Below, one piece after another: positions 41,425-51,500 of a DNA stretch of 64,000 nucleotides. Source of the DNA: Sulfurospirillum sp001602955 (lineage in GTDB: Bacteria; Campylobacterota; Campylobacteria; Campylobacterales; Sulfurospirillaceae); assembly GCA_001602955.1 (NCBI GenBank), contig LVAC01000019.1, positions 62,001-126,000 of the forward strand, given 5' to 3'. The position numbers and the translations under genes were made by a program. Below the pieces are notes generated by a model. It made no database searches, was not told the DNA's origin, and saw nothing but the letters and a program-made list of their open reading frames with translations. Every line of letters begins with the position of its first letter. Position 1 is the first letter of the stretch.

Positions 41425-42504
41425 GTGAAATACATAGGCTTTGTTTTAGGATGCTTGGCATATTCTCTCATCGCGGCCGACGCTCCCGTCGTTCCCGTCG
41501 CAGCTTCAAAAGCGGAATTTGTTTATCCCGATTTTACGCAATGTTACGAAAAAAACAGACAATCCATCGTCTATTTCGGTAAAACGCGCGCCGTTGCCGT
41601 CAATGAAAAACAAGCCGTAGCCTATCTCAAAGAAAAACCGAACGAAGCTTTCGTACGTCACGATTACCTCTCTAATCTCTACCTTTTCGAATCGCCAAAA
41701 CCACTGATTCCCGTTAAGCTTAAACCGACCGTCGATTTGAAACTCGGCGAATGGTTAGAATCCCTCACCGATAATTCGTTGCTGGTCGTTAATGCCTCAA
41801 AAGTCGGTAAAACGTCCGACGAGCTTTTTGAATTTGCAGGTAAAGGCGAAATCAACAGCATTGTAGGCGGTCTTTGTTGCGACATGTACGGATTGGGTAT
41901 CGGCGAAGGTGCTTTTATCGCTTCGGAAGTATTGGAAAAATTCATTGCCGGTAAATCGGCCTCGTTTAAAGAACTCGGTGCGCGATTTAGCGAAGATAAC
42001 GAAGGTATTACGGTCGACTTTATCGATCCGGCTTTTAAAGATTCCAAACTTAACGTCGGCGATAAAATACAATCGCTCAACGGTATCCGCGTGAAGACGT
42101 TGGCGGATTTAAACGATGTGATTAAAAGCTTAAAAGAAGCCCCTAAATGGAACGCGCAAATTCAAAGAGGGACGTTATCGCTCGAAGTCAGCCTCTTAGC
42201 TTCCAAACCGATCGCGAAAAAGAGCGTACCGAAAAAAGTACCGTTACCGCAAGCCAAACAAGAGAGTTTTTTCCAAGCGAAAGGTTTTGCGTTTGATAAA
42301 AATTTGAATATTATCAATGTCTCCAAAGGATCGTTTGCCGACCAAAGCGGGCTTAAGGCGGGCGATCGCTTGATGCAGATCGATACGACGCCGATCGAAA
42401 CCGTTTTGCAGGCCGATGCGTACATGGCTAAAGCGTTTTCGGGAGAACATCATCTCTTGTTCGATCGAAGCGACTTTCAATTTTTCGTAACGATCAAACG
42501 CTAG
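41425..42504 (+). CDS. exported PDZ-domain protein
   Basis: A 359-residue protein with an N-terminal signal sequence (MKYIGFVLGCLAYSLIAADA). The middle contains a Cys pair (GGLCCDMYGLGIGEGAFI). Two PDZ domains follow, at about 190-255 (LNVGDKIQSLNGIRVKTLAD) and 285-350 (GLKAGDRLMQIDTTPIE). No Ser-protease triad is evident, so I read it as a periplasmic scaffold, chaperone or protease adapter. Start is GTG with AAGGAG well spaced. Confidence 0.82.
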   Translation: MKYIGFVLGCLAYSLIAADAPVVPVAASKAEFVYPDFTQCYEKNRQSIVYFGKTRAVAVNEKQAVAYLKEKPNEAFVRHDYLSNLYLFESPKPLIPVKLKPTVDLKLGEWLESLTDNSLLVVNASKVGKTSDELFEFAGKGEINSIVGGLCCDMYGLGIGEGAFIASEVLEKFIAGKSASFKELGARFSEDNEGITVDFIDPAFKDSKLNVGDKIQSLNGIRVKTLADLNDVIKSLKEAPKWNAQIQRGTLSLEVSLLASKPIAKKSVPKKVPLPQAKQESFFQAKGFAFDKNLNIINVSKGSFADQSGLKAGDRLMQIDTTPIETVLQADAYMAKAFSGEHHLLFDRSDFQFFVTIKR

Positions 42505-42514
42505 AAAGGTTATT

Positions 42515-43375
42515 TTGAACTCCGTAGATTTATTACGCCGATTTGAACGGTTTTTGCAAGAAGCTATGCCTTCGATAGAGAGTTTTCATCCGCACTTCAA
42601 CCACGCGTTTCGCGAAATGCTCGACGTGGGAGGCAAGCGATTTCGTCCTTTATTGCTCTTAAGCGTAGTGCAAACATGTAAGCCGCTTTTGGTGGAAAAT
42701 GCCTTACATGTAGCCCTCGGTTTAGAGATGATGCACACGTATTCGTTGATTCACGACGATCTTCCGTGTATGGATAATGCCGCGCTTCGAAGAGGCCATC
42801 CGACCTTACATGTCACGTATGACGAAACGACGGCGGTACTCATCGGCGACGCGTTAAACACGCATGCGTTTTATGTACTTTCAAACGCGCCGTTGAGTGA
42901 TGCGATCAAAGTAAAACTGGTGTCGATTCTCTCAAGCGATGCCGGAATTTACGGTATGGTTTTAGGGCAGGCCATCGATTGTTTTTTCGAGGACAAACCT
43001 CTTTCGATCGATGAATTAACGTTTTTACACCTTCATAAAACAGCTAAATTGATTGCCGCATCGCTTCAAATGGGAGCGGTCATTTGTGAATTAGATGAAG
43101 CGACGCAAAACGCCCTATACCGCTTCGGGTTAAAATTGGGGCTTTTGTTCCAAGTGCAAGACGATATTATCGATGCGACGCTCTCCAGCGAAGAAGCGGG
43201 AAAACCGACGCAAAACGACGGGCATAAAAATTCGTTTGTCAACCTTTTGGGGCTAGAGGGCGCACGTGCGCAAAAAAGAGCACTCTTAGAAGAGTTAAAT
43301 CGCGAGGCGAATACTTTAGACGAAGCCTTGTCTCAAAAACTCAAAAGCATCGTGAACGATTATTTCAAAGGATAA
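42515..43375 (+). CDS. ispA: polyprenyl (farnesyl-type) diphosphate synthase
   Basis: A trans-prenyltransferase of 286 residues making short-chain isoprenyl diphosphate. First Asp-rich motif HDDLPCMDN, second QVQDDIIDAT, with GGKRFRPLL and KTAKLIAASLQMGA. Length and motif spacing fit farnesyl/geranylgeranyl synthases. Start is TTG. Three ACATGT words in its first 300 bp. Confidence 0.93.
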   Translation: MNSVDLLRRFERFLQEAMPSIESFHPHFNHAFREMLDVGGKRFRPLLLLSVVQTCKPLLVENALHVALGLEMMHTYSLIHDDLPCMDNAALRRGHPTLHVTYDETTAVLIGDALNTHAFYVLSNAPLSDAIKVKLVSILSSDAGIYGMVLGQAIDCFFEDKPLSIDELTFLHLHKTAKLIAASLQMGAVICELDEATQNALYRFGLKLGLLFQVQDDIIDATLSSEEAGKPTQNDGHKNSFVNLLGLEGARAQKRALLEELNREANTLDEALSQKLKSIVNDYFKG

Positions 43376-43383
43376 AATAAACT

Positions 43384-45378
43384 ATGGAAAATGAATCTTT
43401 ATTAAAAAAACAAGCCGATACGATTCGATTTTTGGCGGCCGATATGGTGCAACAAGCCAACAGCGGACACCCCGGTGCGCCGATGGGACTCGCGGATATC
43501 GTGACGATTTTGGCGCGCCATATCACGCACAATCCTCAAAATCCCAAATGGCTCAACCGCGATCGCCTTGTTTTTAGCGGTGGACATGCTTCGGCGTTAG
43601 TGTATTCGTTTTTGCATTTAAGCGGTTACGACATTAGCTTGGACGATCTTAAACAATTTCGACAATTGGGCAGTAAAACGCCCGGACATCCCGAATACGG
43701 CGACGTTCCCGGCGTAGAAGTCACGACGGGGCCTTTGGGACAAGGCATCTCCAATGCGGTCGGTTTTGCGATGGCGAGCAAATATGCGGCGACGCTTCTT
43801 AATACGCCTGCAACGCCTTTAATTACGCATAAAGTGTATTGTTTATGCGGTGACGGAGATTTGCAAGAGGGGATTAGTTATGAAGCATGTTCTTTAGCGG
43901 GACATTTGGGGTTGGATAACCTTGTCGTCATTTACGACAGCAATGCAATTACGATCGAAGGCGACACGTCGATTGCATGGAGCGAAGACGTGAAACACCG
44001 TTTTGAAGCACAAGGTTGGGAAGTTTCACGTATCGACGGACATGATTACGATGAAATTAATGCCGTTTTGGAGCAAGCCAAAGAGCAAAGCAAACCCTAT
44101 TTAATTATTGCCGATACGACGATTGCCAAAGGTGCATGTGCTTTAGAGGGTAGTCATCACGCTCACGGTGCGCCATTGGGTGTTGAAGAGATTAAAAACG
44201 CTAAAATCAAAGCGGGTTTCGATCCCGAAAAAACGTTTTTTGTCGCCGAAGAGGTTAAAGCACGTTTTGAATGTGCTCGCGAAAAAGGCGACCTTGCCGA
44301 GGCAACATGGAACAAACGTCTTCAAACCGAAGCGAGTGCAGAACAAAAAGCGTTGCTTGAGGCGTTGGAACATCCCGATTTCTCACGTATTCAATGGCCC
44401 GTTTTCGATAAAGATATTGCCACGCGCGACAGCAACGGGCAGATTTTAAATGCGATTGCGCAAGCGATTCCCGGCTTTTTGGGCGGAAGCGCCGATCTTG
44501 GACCTTCCAATAAAAGCGAATTAAAAGAGATGGGCGATTTTCCTTTAGGACGCAATATTCACTTTGGAATTCGTGAACATGCCATGGGCGCGATTTGCAA
44601 TGCTTTTGCGTTGTACGGTCTGTTTATCCCTTATGGTGCGACTTTTTTTATTTTTAGCGATTATATGAAGCCTGCCGTTCGTTTAGCGGCATTGATGAAA
44701 CTCAAAAATTTTTACATCTGGACACATGACAGTATCGGTGTAGGCGAAGACGGCCCTACGCATCAGCCTATTGAGCAATTAACCCAATTTAGGGCATTAC
44801 CGAATTTCTACGTTTTCCGCCCGTGCGACGGAAGGGAAAACGTTAAAGCATGGCAAAAAGCACTGCGTATGCATGCTCCGTGCGCCTTTGTCTGTTCCCG
44901 CCAAAAATTAAGAGCCTTGAAAGATACGCGCGATTTCGGCGACGTGGAAAACGGCGGATATTTGCTTAAAAAGCGCGAAAACGCCAAAGTAACCGTCATG
45001 GCAAGCGGTAGTGAAGTCTATTTGGCATTGGAAGTCGCGTGTTATCTTTCGATGTTCGGTATCCCAAGCAACGTTGTGAGCGTTCCGTGTTTCGATCTTT
45101 TGGTCGAGCAAGACGAGACCTATCTGCAAACTATTATTGAGCCGCAAACGAAAGTAATCGCGATCGAAGCGGGAGCGGGCTTGGAGTGGTACCGTTTTGC
45201 CGACAAAGTGATCGCAATGGAGCGTTTCGGAGCGAGCGGACCTGCGGAGTTATTGTTTGAAAAATTCGGTTTTAGAGCGCACGAAGCAACCAAAGCGGCA
45301 TGTGAATTTTTGAACCTCAATTACGATGCGTTAAAAGCCGAGTTAGAGCGGGATAATGAAAAAAAACATTGTGTTTGA
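43384..45378 (+). CDS. tkt: transketolase
   Basis: Thiamine-diphosphate enzyme of the pentose phosphate pathway, 664 residues. Substrate His in NSGHPGAPMG, ThDP motif GDGDLQEGISYEACSLAG...NLVVIYDSN, and the Glu activating ThDP in HFGIREHAMG. Its 3' end overlaps gph by 23 bp. Confidence 0.97.
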   Translation: MENESLLKKQADTIRFLAADMVQQANSGHPGAPMGLADIVTILARHITHNPQNPKWLNRDRLVFSGGHASALVYSFLHLSGYDISLDDLKQFRQLGSKTPGHPEYGDVPGVEVTTGPLGQGISNAVGFAMASKYAATLLNTPATPLITHKVYCLCGDGDLQEGISYEACSLAGHLGLDNLVVIYDSNAITIEGDTSIAWSEDVKHRFEAQGWEVSRIDGHDYDEINAVLEQAKEQSKPYLIIADTTIAKGACALEGSHHAHGAPLGVEEIKNAKIKAGFDPEKTFFVAEEVKARFECAREKGDLAEATWNKRLQTEASAEQKALLEALEHPDFSRIQWPVFDKDIATRDSNGQILNAIAQAIPGFLGGSADLGPSNKSELKEMGDFPLGRNIHFGIREHAMGAICNAFALYGLFIPYGATFFIFSDYMKPAVRLAALMKLKNFYIWTHDSIGVGEDGPTHQPIEQLTQFRALPNFYVFRPCDGRENVKAWQKALRMHAPCAFVCSRQKLRALKDTRDFGDVENGGYLLKKRENAKVTVMASGSEVYLALEVACYLSMFGIPSNVVSVPCFDLLVEQDETYLQTIIEPQTKVIAIEAGAGLEWYRFADKVIAMERFGASGPAELLFEKFGFRAHEATKAACEFLNLNYDALKAELERDNEKKHCV

Positions 45379-46012
45379 TTTGGACGGTACGCTGCTTGAT
45401 ACCCTAGAAGATATTGCGATTAGCGCGAATGAAGCTTTGAAAACTTTGGGTTTTGAAGCGCGTCCTATCGAGTGTTACCGTTATTACGTCGGTGAAGGTG
45501 TTTTTAAACTGTTTGAAAATATCTTTGCCCAAGACGTACAGTCGCACGAAACGATCCTTCGTGCGGTCGAACTTTTTGAAGCGCACTATGCAACGCAATT
45601 TGATCGCCATACCCAACCTTACGAGGGTATCGGTAAACTTTTGAGTTTTTTACAGGCTCGAGGGTTTAAAATGGCGATTCTTTCCAACAAGCCCGATGCA
45701 TTTACGAAAAAATGCGCCTTAAAATATTTTAGAACGTGGAAATTTGAAGCGGTTTTCGGCGTCCGCGAGGGCGTGCCTCGCAAACCCGATCCTACGGCTG
45801 TTTTAGAGATTTGCGAGCGTTTTTCTGTGCTGCCTGAAGAGTGTTTTTATTTGGGCGATACGATGATCGACATGCAAACCGCCAATCGTGCGGGAATGAA
45901 GGCCATCGGAGCGTTATGGGGGTTTCGTGACGAAGCAGAATTACGCGAACATCATGCGGCGCATCTTGCCAAAACGCCCGGCGAGGTTATCAAACTGCTC
46001 GCCGCGGTTTAA
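45356..46012 (+). CDS. gph: phosphoglycolate phosphatase-like HAD hydrolase
   Basis: A HAD-superfamily phosphatase (218 residues) with nucleophile motif VFDLDGTLLDT, helical cap, Thr/Ser motif LSNKPD, Lys in PRKPDPT and acidic motif LGDTMIDMQTA. Phosphoglycolate is the usual substrate, but related HAD enzymes share these motifs. It overlaps tkt by 23 bp, so both are one transcript. The gap 46013-46090 holds nothing I recognise. Confidence 0.85.
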   Translation: MKKNIVFDLDGTLLDTLEDIAISANEALKTLGFEARPIECYRYYVGEGVFKLFENIFAQDVQSHETILRAVELFEAHYATQFDRHTQPYEGIGKLLSFLQARGFKMAILSNKPDAFTKKCALKYFRTWKFEAVFGVREGVPRKPDPTAVLEICERFSVLPEECFYLGDTMIDMQTANRAGMKAIGALWGFRDEAELREHHAAHLAKTPGEVIKLLAAV

Positions 46013-46090
46013 CAAAAAAGTCACCTCACGTTTCAGGCAAAGCTCTTGAAGCGTCTAAGACAATTTCTCTCTAATCTTCCATTTGATCGT

Positions 46091-46130
46091 AAAAAAGCGA
46101 CCTTGGCGTGTTTGTCACGGCACAAGGTCG
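46091..46130 (-). terminator. intrinsic terminator of the minus-strand chemoreceptor
   Basis: CGACCTTG (46098-46105) pairs with CAAGGTCG (46123-46130), with an inner CGTG/CACG stem; read on the minus strand the hairpin is followed by TTTTTT (46091-46096). It begins 8 bp after the receptor stop. Confidence 0.8.
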
Positions 46131-46138
46131 ATTTGCGA

Positions 46139-48022
46139 TTAGGATTTAAATTTCCCCAGTTCGTTGTTGAGGTTTTCGGTCATGACATGTAAGTGTTCGG
46201 ACGCCTGAGAAACGTTGTCGATGCTGAGCGTATTTTCTTTGGATAGGGCGTTGATTTTCTCGATCTCTATGACCATCGCTTTAATTTGCGCAGCGGTATC
46301 GACAAAACTTTCAAGCGTGACGCGCGTCTCTTGAATCGTCTCTTGAATCGTCGTATCGATAGCGTTCATACCGTCTTGCAAAGCGGCGGAAATATGCGCT
46401 AATTCGCCTACTTCATGCGCATTGTGCGCAATGTCGGTATTGGCGTCCATGATGGATTGAACGACGACGTTGATGGTCGCGTCGATTTCCACAAGGCTTT
46501 TTTGCGTACGCTCTGCTAGTTTCCTCACTTCGTCGGCAACCACGGCAAAACCTCTTCCGTGTTCGCCCGCACGCGCGGCTTCGATAGCGGCATTGAGGGC
46601 TAAAAGATTGGTTTGATCGGCAATATCGCGGATAATATTTAAAACGGCTTTCACTTCGTTGGCGTTATGGCTAACGGTATTGAGGCGTTCGGCTAAACTC
46701 TGCTCTTTAGAAGCGGTCGTTTGCATCGTTGTTTCGAGCTGTTCGGCTTGTTGTTTAACGCGAAAAATATCGCCTTGCGTTTGCGATAACGCCTCTTGCG
46801 ATCGGTTGGCTTTTTGCACCGAACTTTCAATCACGTTCGTTAATTTTAGTCCGTTATCTTTGGCTTTCGCGACGATGTTGGCTTCGTTGTCCACGTTGCG
46901 GACGACCTCGGATGCGGTGCGCGAGAGTTCTTCGGATATGGACGCGTTTTCATGGCTAATCTCTTTGGTTTTTTTAACGATGAGATGCAGTTTTTCGATA
47001 AATTGGTTGATGTTGCGGGAAACGTCGCCGAATTCGTCGCTAGATCCGATAGGGAGCCTTTGGCTTAAATCTCCCTCCGCACTGGAAAGGTCCTTGACCA
47101 TCGCGTTCAGGTTTCCTAGCGGTCGCAAGAGCGTCTTGATAAGCACGATCATGACGACGATGGAAAATGCCAACATGGCAAAGCCTATTAAAAGAAGTTT
47201 TTGCGATTGCGCCGTCAAAAAGGCGTAAGCGACTTCTTTATCGTAAGTGAGGCTCGGTTTCCAGTTTGTTTGCGTGGATTGTTTGTAGGCAAAGATTTTG
47301 GTTTTGCCTTGGTATTCGTATTGCAAAATGCCTTCTTGTTTTTGATCGACCTTTTCGGCTAAAGCAGGTACGAGCGACTTCAGTTCTTTACCGATTAGCT
47401 CTTTATTGGGATGGGCTAACATGACGTTGCTTGAGTCCAATAAAGCGGCGTAACCGCCGTTAAATTGCATCGACTCGATCGCATGAACGATTGAATCAAG
47501 TGCCACGGAAGCCGCCACGACGCCGACAAGGCGATTATCTTTCACGATCGGTGCGTAAATTGCGACGACGTATTTTTTGAGCGTAGCACTAATATAAGCG
47601 TTGGTCGCTCCGGCTTTGGCTTTTTCTTTTGCGTCTTTATACCACGGACGAACGCGTGCGTCAAAATCGGGCGGAGCTTTTTTACCGCCGCCGTAGATCA
47701 TTTTGCCGTCTTTTTCCAAGCCGACAAATGCGTCTAAACCGTCGATACTCTTGACGAGATGAACCAAGTGTTCGTCAAGCGTTTCGGGGTCCATGCTTTC
47801 GATGGAGCTTAATTTCAACGCCGTTGCCATGAGCACCTCTTTTTTCGAGGAAACCCACAAATCGACGTAATCGGTTAACGCATCGGCGGTAGCCTTTAAG
47901 CTGGATTCGACTTGCAAAATACTGTGCTTTTGCGTCTCTAAATAATTCAAAACGCCGAAAGAAGACAACGCCGATCCCATCAAAAGGGCGAGGGTTAAGG
48001 TGACTTTGGTTTGAAAATGCAT
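46139..48022 (-). CDS. methyl-accepting chemotaxis protein with periplasmic Cache domain
   Basis: A complete 627-residue receptor. Membrane helix 1 (about 8-28), a periplasmic sensor of dCache type (about 35-270; 'GLEKDGKMIYGGGKKAPPDF', DARVRPWYKDAKEK), helix 2 (about 275-300), HAMP, and the signalling domain with tip IADQTNLLALNAAIEAARAG. DxRxRPWY is typical of Cache sensors for amino or organic acids. It ends in LGKFKS without a pentapeptide tether. The SD GGAG directly follows an ACATGTAA word. It stands alone with its own terminator. Confidence 0.95.
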   Translation of the reverse strand: MHFQTKVTLTLALLMGSALSSFGVLNYLETQKHSILQVESSLKATADALTDYVDLWVSSKKEVLMATALKLSSIESMDPETLDEHLVHLVKSIDGLDAFVGLEKDGKMIYGGGKKAPPDFDARVRPWYKDAKEKAKAGATNAYISATLKKYVVAIYAPIVKDNRLVGVVAASVALDSIVHAIESMQFNGGYAALLDSSNVMLAHPNKELIGKELKSLVPALAEKVDQKQEGILQYEYQGKTKIFAYKQSTQTNWKPSLTYDKEVAYAFLTAQSQKLLLIGFAMLAFSIVVMIVLIKTLLRPLGNLNAMVKDLSSAEGDLSQRLPIGSSDEFGDVSRNINQFIEKLHLIVKKTKEISHENASISEELSRTASEVVRNVDNEANIVAKAKDNGLKLTNVIESSVQKANRSQEALSQTQGDIFRVKQQAEQLETTMQTTASKEQSLAERLNTVSHNANEVKAVLNIIRDIADQTNLLALNAAIEAARAGEHGRGFAVVADEVRKLAERTQKSLVEIDATINVVVQSIMDANTDIAHNAHEVGELAHISAALQDGMNAIDTTIQETIQETRVTLESFVDTAAQIKAMVIEIEKINALSKENTLSIDNVSQASEHLHVMTENLNNELGKFKS

Positions 48023-48279
48023 GAGAAAGCTCCTTACATGTCAAGGTGGGAAGCAAATGCATCGGGACGTAAGATAATCGAATTTTATACAATCAATCAT
48101 AGCGTAAAATAGAAAAATTTCTATAACATAATGCCGATACTTTAGAAATCGACCGTTTTGTCACGAAAATCGATACGTTTTTAAGCCCGCTTGCATGAAA
48201 CCTGACGCTACTGCTAAAGAAACAACAAGCAAGATTGCGTTACAATTGCCTATAAAACTACATTTTTTGAGGATTTTTT
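48023..48279. promoter_or_regulatory. divergent intergenic region, receptor / aminotransferase
   Basis: 257 bp without a gene. For the aminotransferase, two -10 candidates TACAAT (48241-48246) and TATAAA (48251-48256) lie 25-40 bp before the ATG. For the receptor, a TATAAA-type -10 occurs on the minus strand near 48084-48090. I found no sigma28 or sigma54 promoter with correct spacing. Confidence 0.45.
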
Positions 48280-49392
48280 ATGTTATTGTTAACGCCCGGT
48301 CCTACTCCCGTTCCCGAAGCGGTTCGCGTTGCGATGAGCACGCCGACGATTCATCACCGAACACCCGAATTTGAGGCTATTTTTGGAAAAGCAAGAGCGT
48401 ATTTAAAAGAGCTTTTTGCCATGGATGACGTTTTGATGTTGGCATCAAGCGGCACGGGTGCAATGGAAGCATGCGTGCTTCATTTGTGTCAAAGCAAAGC
48501 CATTGTCGTCAATTCGGGCAAATTCGGCGAGCGTTTTGGCAAAATTTGTGCCGCATACAATAAACCGTTTGTCGAAATTAAAAATGAGTGGGATACGCCG
48601 GTTAGCGTCGAAGCAATCGTCGATCTTGTCAAAAACGATGCGAGTATCGATGCGGTATGCCTTCAAGTGTGCGAGAGTGCCGGCGGACTGCGTCATCCGC
48701 TTGAAGCGATTGCCAAAGCGGTCAAAGCGATTCGTTCCGACGTGATGATTATTGCCGACGGTATCACGGCGGTTGGTGTCGAAAAAATCGATACGACGGG
48801 GATTGACGCATTGATTTCCGGTAGCCAAAAAGCCCTAATGCTTCCTCCCGGACTCGCGTTTATCGGCCTGAGCGCACGCGCTTTGGAAATGATTGAAAGC
48901 GGTGAGGGGGTTGGATACTATTTTAATCTCAAAACCGAATTGAAAAACCAACGCAAAAATACAACCGCATGGACGGCGGCGACGACGCTGGTCATCGGTC
49001 TTGTCGCGATGTGCGAATTGATCGAAAAAGAGGGCGGTTTGGAAGCACTGTACGCCGATACGCACAAAAGAGCGCGTGCGTCAAACGCGGCACTTCAAGC
49101 TTTAGGTTTGCGTATTTATCCGAAAGTTCCGGCACCTTCGATGAGTGCCGTTTTGGACGACGATGCGTTGAAAATCCGTAAGCTTTTGAAAAGTAAATAC
49201 GGCGTCAATATGGCGGGCGGACAAGATCATATTAAAGAGACTTTGTTCCGCATCAATCATATGGGACTCGTGAACGTTTACGAAACGGCATGGACGCTCA
49301 ATGCCGTCGAAATGGCATTGTCCGAACTGGGACGTCGTCCTTACGACGGTAGTGCCAATCGCGTTTTTACGCAAGAATTTTATCAAGGCTAA
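48280..49392 (+). CDS. class V aminotransferase (alanine/serine-glyoxylate type)
   Basis: A PLP enzyme of 370 residues. The N-terminal LLTPGPTPVPEAVRVAMS, SSGTGAMEA for phosphate binding, Asp160 (IIADGITAVG) and the Schiff-base Lys184 (ISGSQKALMLPPGL) are visible. Related proteins act as alanine-, serine- or aspartate-glyoxylate transaminases; the substrate is not decided by sequence. A gph-like gene (glycolate) lies upstream of the receptor, but a pathway link is speculative. Confidence 0.9.
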   Translation: MLLLTPGPTPVPEAVRVAMSTPTIHHRTPEFEAIFGKARAYLKELFAMDDVLMLASSGTGAMEACVLHLCQSKAIVVNSGKFGERFGKICAAYNKPFVEIKNEWDTPVSVEAIVDLVKNDASIDAVCLQVCESAGGLRHPLEAIAKAVKAIRSDVMIIADGITAVGVEKIDTTGIDALISGSQKALMLPPGLAFIGLSARALEMIESGEGVGYYFNLKTELKNQRKNTTAWTAATTLVIGLVAMCELIEKEGGLEALYADTHKRARASNAALQALGLRIYPKVPAPSMSAVLDDDALKIRKLLKSKYGVNMAGGQDHIKETLFRINHMGLVNVYETAWTLNAVEMALSELGRRPYDGSANRVFTQEFYQG

Positions 49393-49395
49393 GGT

Positions 49396-50250
49396 ATGAT
49401 TTACGAGCACGAAATACCCACGGGGAGCAAGCTCTACTTTGGAGAGAGTGCCAAATTAAAACGCGAACTCGAAAAAGTCGCGAGTGAACTTTTTTACGAT
49501 GCCGGTTTTGAAGAGATCGTAACACCGTTTTTTTCGTACCATCAGCATAAAAGTATCGACGAAAAAGAGTTATTACGTTTCTCGGACGAGGCAAACCACA
49601 TCGTCTCGTTGCGCGCGGACAGTACGATGGACGTCGTACGTCTCATTACCAAACGCGTCGAGCGCAGTACAAATCACGCAAAATGGTTTTACGTTCAACC
49701 CGTTTTTCGTTATCCTAGCCATGAAGTGCATCAAATCGGCGCGGAAATGATCGGTGAAGAGGATTTAAACTTAAGCATTCAGACCTGCTTGGCACTTTTT
49801 GACAAGTTTCGTATCGATTCGTTGTTGCATATCAGCAATATCAATATCCCTAAAATCCTCTCATCCATGTTACATGTCGATTTAAGCGTCTTTGAAAAAG
49901 GCGAGCTACAAAAGCTTTTAGCGCTCAATATTCCGTGGTTGACGAAGCTAACGTGCCTTGAAACCTTAGAGGAACTAGAAGCGATCTTAGACGAAGTTCC
50001 TTTTGAGCTTCAAGGCGAATTGCAAAAGCTTAAAGCACTCTCATGCGCCTTGCCGACGAAAAACGTCGTGTTCGCGCCTTTGTATTATGTGAAAATGCGC
50101 TATTATAATGCGTTATTTTTTAGATTTATCCATCATAATTTTACGCTAGGATCGGGCGGAAGCTACGATTGCGAAGGAATTGCTTCCAGCGGATTTGGAT
50201 TGTATACGGATAATTTAATCGAAATATTAATTAAAAGAGACGGTAAGTAA
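49396..50250 (+). CDS. HisZ-like ATP phosphoribosyltransferase regulatory subunit
   Basis: A 284-residue class II tRNA-synthetase-like protein related to HisRS but without anticodon domain and with a degenerate catalytic core. It has motif 2-like 'WFYVQPVFRYPSHEVHQIGA' and the final GGSYDCEGIASSGFGLYTDN. Such proteins (HisZ) form a complex with short HisG in histidine synthesis. No hisG in the window. It abuts purA with no gap, so both are probably coupled. Confidence 0.78.
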   Translation: MIYEHEIPTGSKLYFGESAKLKRELEKVASELFYDAGFEEIVTPFFSYHQHKSIDEKELLRFSDEANHIVSLRADSTMDVVRLITKRVERSTNHAKWFYVQPVFRYPSHEVHQIGAEMIGEEDLNLSIQTCLALFDKFRIDSLLHISNINIPKILSSMLHVDLSVFEKGELQKLLALNIPWLTKLTCLETLEELEAILDEVPFELQGELQKLKALSCALPTKNVVFAPLYYVKMRYYNALFFRFIHHNFTLGSGGSYDCEGIASSGFGLYTDNLIEILIKRDGK

Positions 50251-51498
50251 ATGAAAGCAGATATGATCGTAGGCATTCAATGGGGTGACGAGGGTAAAGG
50301 AAAAATCGTCGATTTGATGGCGCAACACTATGACGTCGTTTGCCGCTATCAAGGCGGACATAACGCAGGACACACGATTTGGGTGGACGGCGTTCGTTAT
50401 GCGCTACATCTGATTCCCTCGGGTATTTTAAATCCAAAAGCCTTGAATGTGATCGGCAACGGTGTGGTCGTTTGTCCTGAAGCACTGATCAAAGAGATGG
50501 CGCAGTTTGATAAACTAGAAGGTCGTTTGTTCGTCAGCGACAAAGCGCATATGATTTTAAACCACCACATTTTAATCGATCAGGCCAAAGAGAAATTGCG
50601 CGGCGATAAAGCGATCGGTACGACAGGACGCGGTATAGGACCAAGTTACGGCAGTAAGATCGAGCGTAGCGGACATCGTTTGGGCGAGTTACGCGATACG
50701 CAAAAACTGGCCGACGCGTTGATCGAATTTTACACCGAAAATCATGCGCTTTTTGAAGCACTCGGTATCCAAACGCCTTGCAAAGCGGCACTTAAAGAAG
50801 AATTGGACGTGTACGCCAAAGCCTTACTTCCGTTCTTGACGGATACGACGCAAATGGTCTGGAAATGTTTAGACGAAAAGAAAAAAGTTTTGTTGGAAGG
50901 TGCGCAAGGTACGATGCTTGACATCGACCACGGAACCTATCCGTTCGTAACCAGCTCCAATACGATCAGCGCGGGTGCTTGCATCGGTTTAGGGCTCAAT
51001 CCTAAAGATATCGGAAAAGTGACGGGAATCGTCAAGGCGTACTGCACGCGCGTGGGTAACGGTCCTTTCCCGACCGAAGATTTCGGTGTGGACGGTGATG
51101 CGCTTCGCGAAAAAGGGCATGAATACGGAACGTCGACCGGACGCGCGCGCCGTTGCGGTTGGTTTGACGCGGTTGCCTGCCGTTACGCAAGCCGTATCAA
51201 CGGATGTGACGAGCTTGCCATTATGAAACTTGATGTTTTAGACGGTTTTGAGACAATCAAAGTATGTGTGGCATACGAAGCGGGCGGTAAGCGTCTTGAA
51301 ACTTTGCCGGAGGATTTAGAAAATATTCAACCGATTTACGAAGAGCTTCCGGGCTGGAAAAGTGTCGTAGGATGTCGAAAATTTGAGGATTTACCCGAAG
51401 CGGCAAAAGCATATCTCAAACGCCTTGAAGAGCTAACCGGTACGAAAATCGGTCTTATTTCCACGAGTCCCGATCGAAACGATACGATTATTTTATAA
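50251..51498 (+). CDS. purA: adenylosuccinate synthetase
   Basis: GTP-dependent enzyme (415 residues) making adenylosuccinate from IMP and Asp. The N-terminal IQWGDEGKGKIVDLMA contains the catalytic Asp and P-loop; HNAGHT and GTTGRGIGPSYGSK, plus VTGIVKAYCTRVGNGPFPTE, complete the active site. Confidence 0.97.
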   Translation: MKADMIVGIQWGDEGKGKIVDLMAQHYDVVCRYQGGHNAGHTIWVDGVRYALHLIPSGILNPKALNVIGNGVVVCPEALIKEMAQFDKLEGRLFVSDKAHMILNHHILIDQAKEKLRGDKAIGTTGRGIGPSYGSKIERSGHRLGELRDTQKLADALIEFYTENHALFEALGIQTPCKAALKEELDVYAKALLPFLTDTTQMVWKCLDEKKKVLLEGAQGTMLDIDHGTYPFVTSSNTISAGACIGLGLNPKDIGKVTGIVKAYCTRVGNGPFPTEDFGVDGDALREKGHEYGTSTGRARRCGWFDAVACRYASRINGCDELAIMKLDVLDGFETIKVCVAYEAGGKRLETLPEDLENIQPIYEELPGWKSVVGCRKFEDLPEAAKAYLKRLEELTGTKIGLISTSPDRNDTIIL

Positions 51499-51500
51499 AC

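Noticed and set aside
46659..47228. 189-residue open frame antisense to the chemoreceptor
   Set aside because: Cys/Ser/Leu-rich mirror of the receptor coiled coil, no SD, no family resemblance.
48114..48140. Possible sigma28 flagellar promoter (GCCGATAC) before the aminotransferase
   Set aside because: The -35 at the right distance is AAAA, the strand points away from the receptor gene, and the downstream gene is not a flagellar gene.
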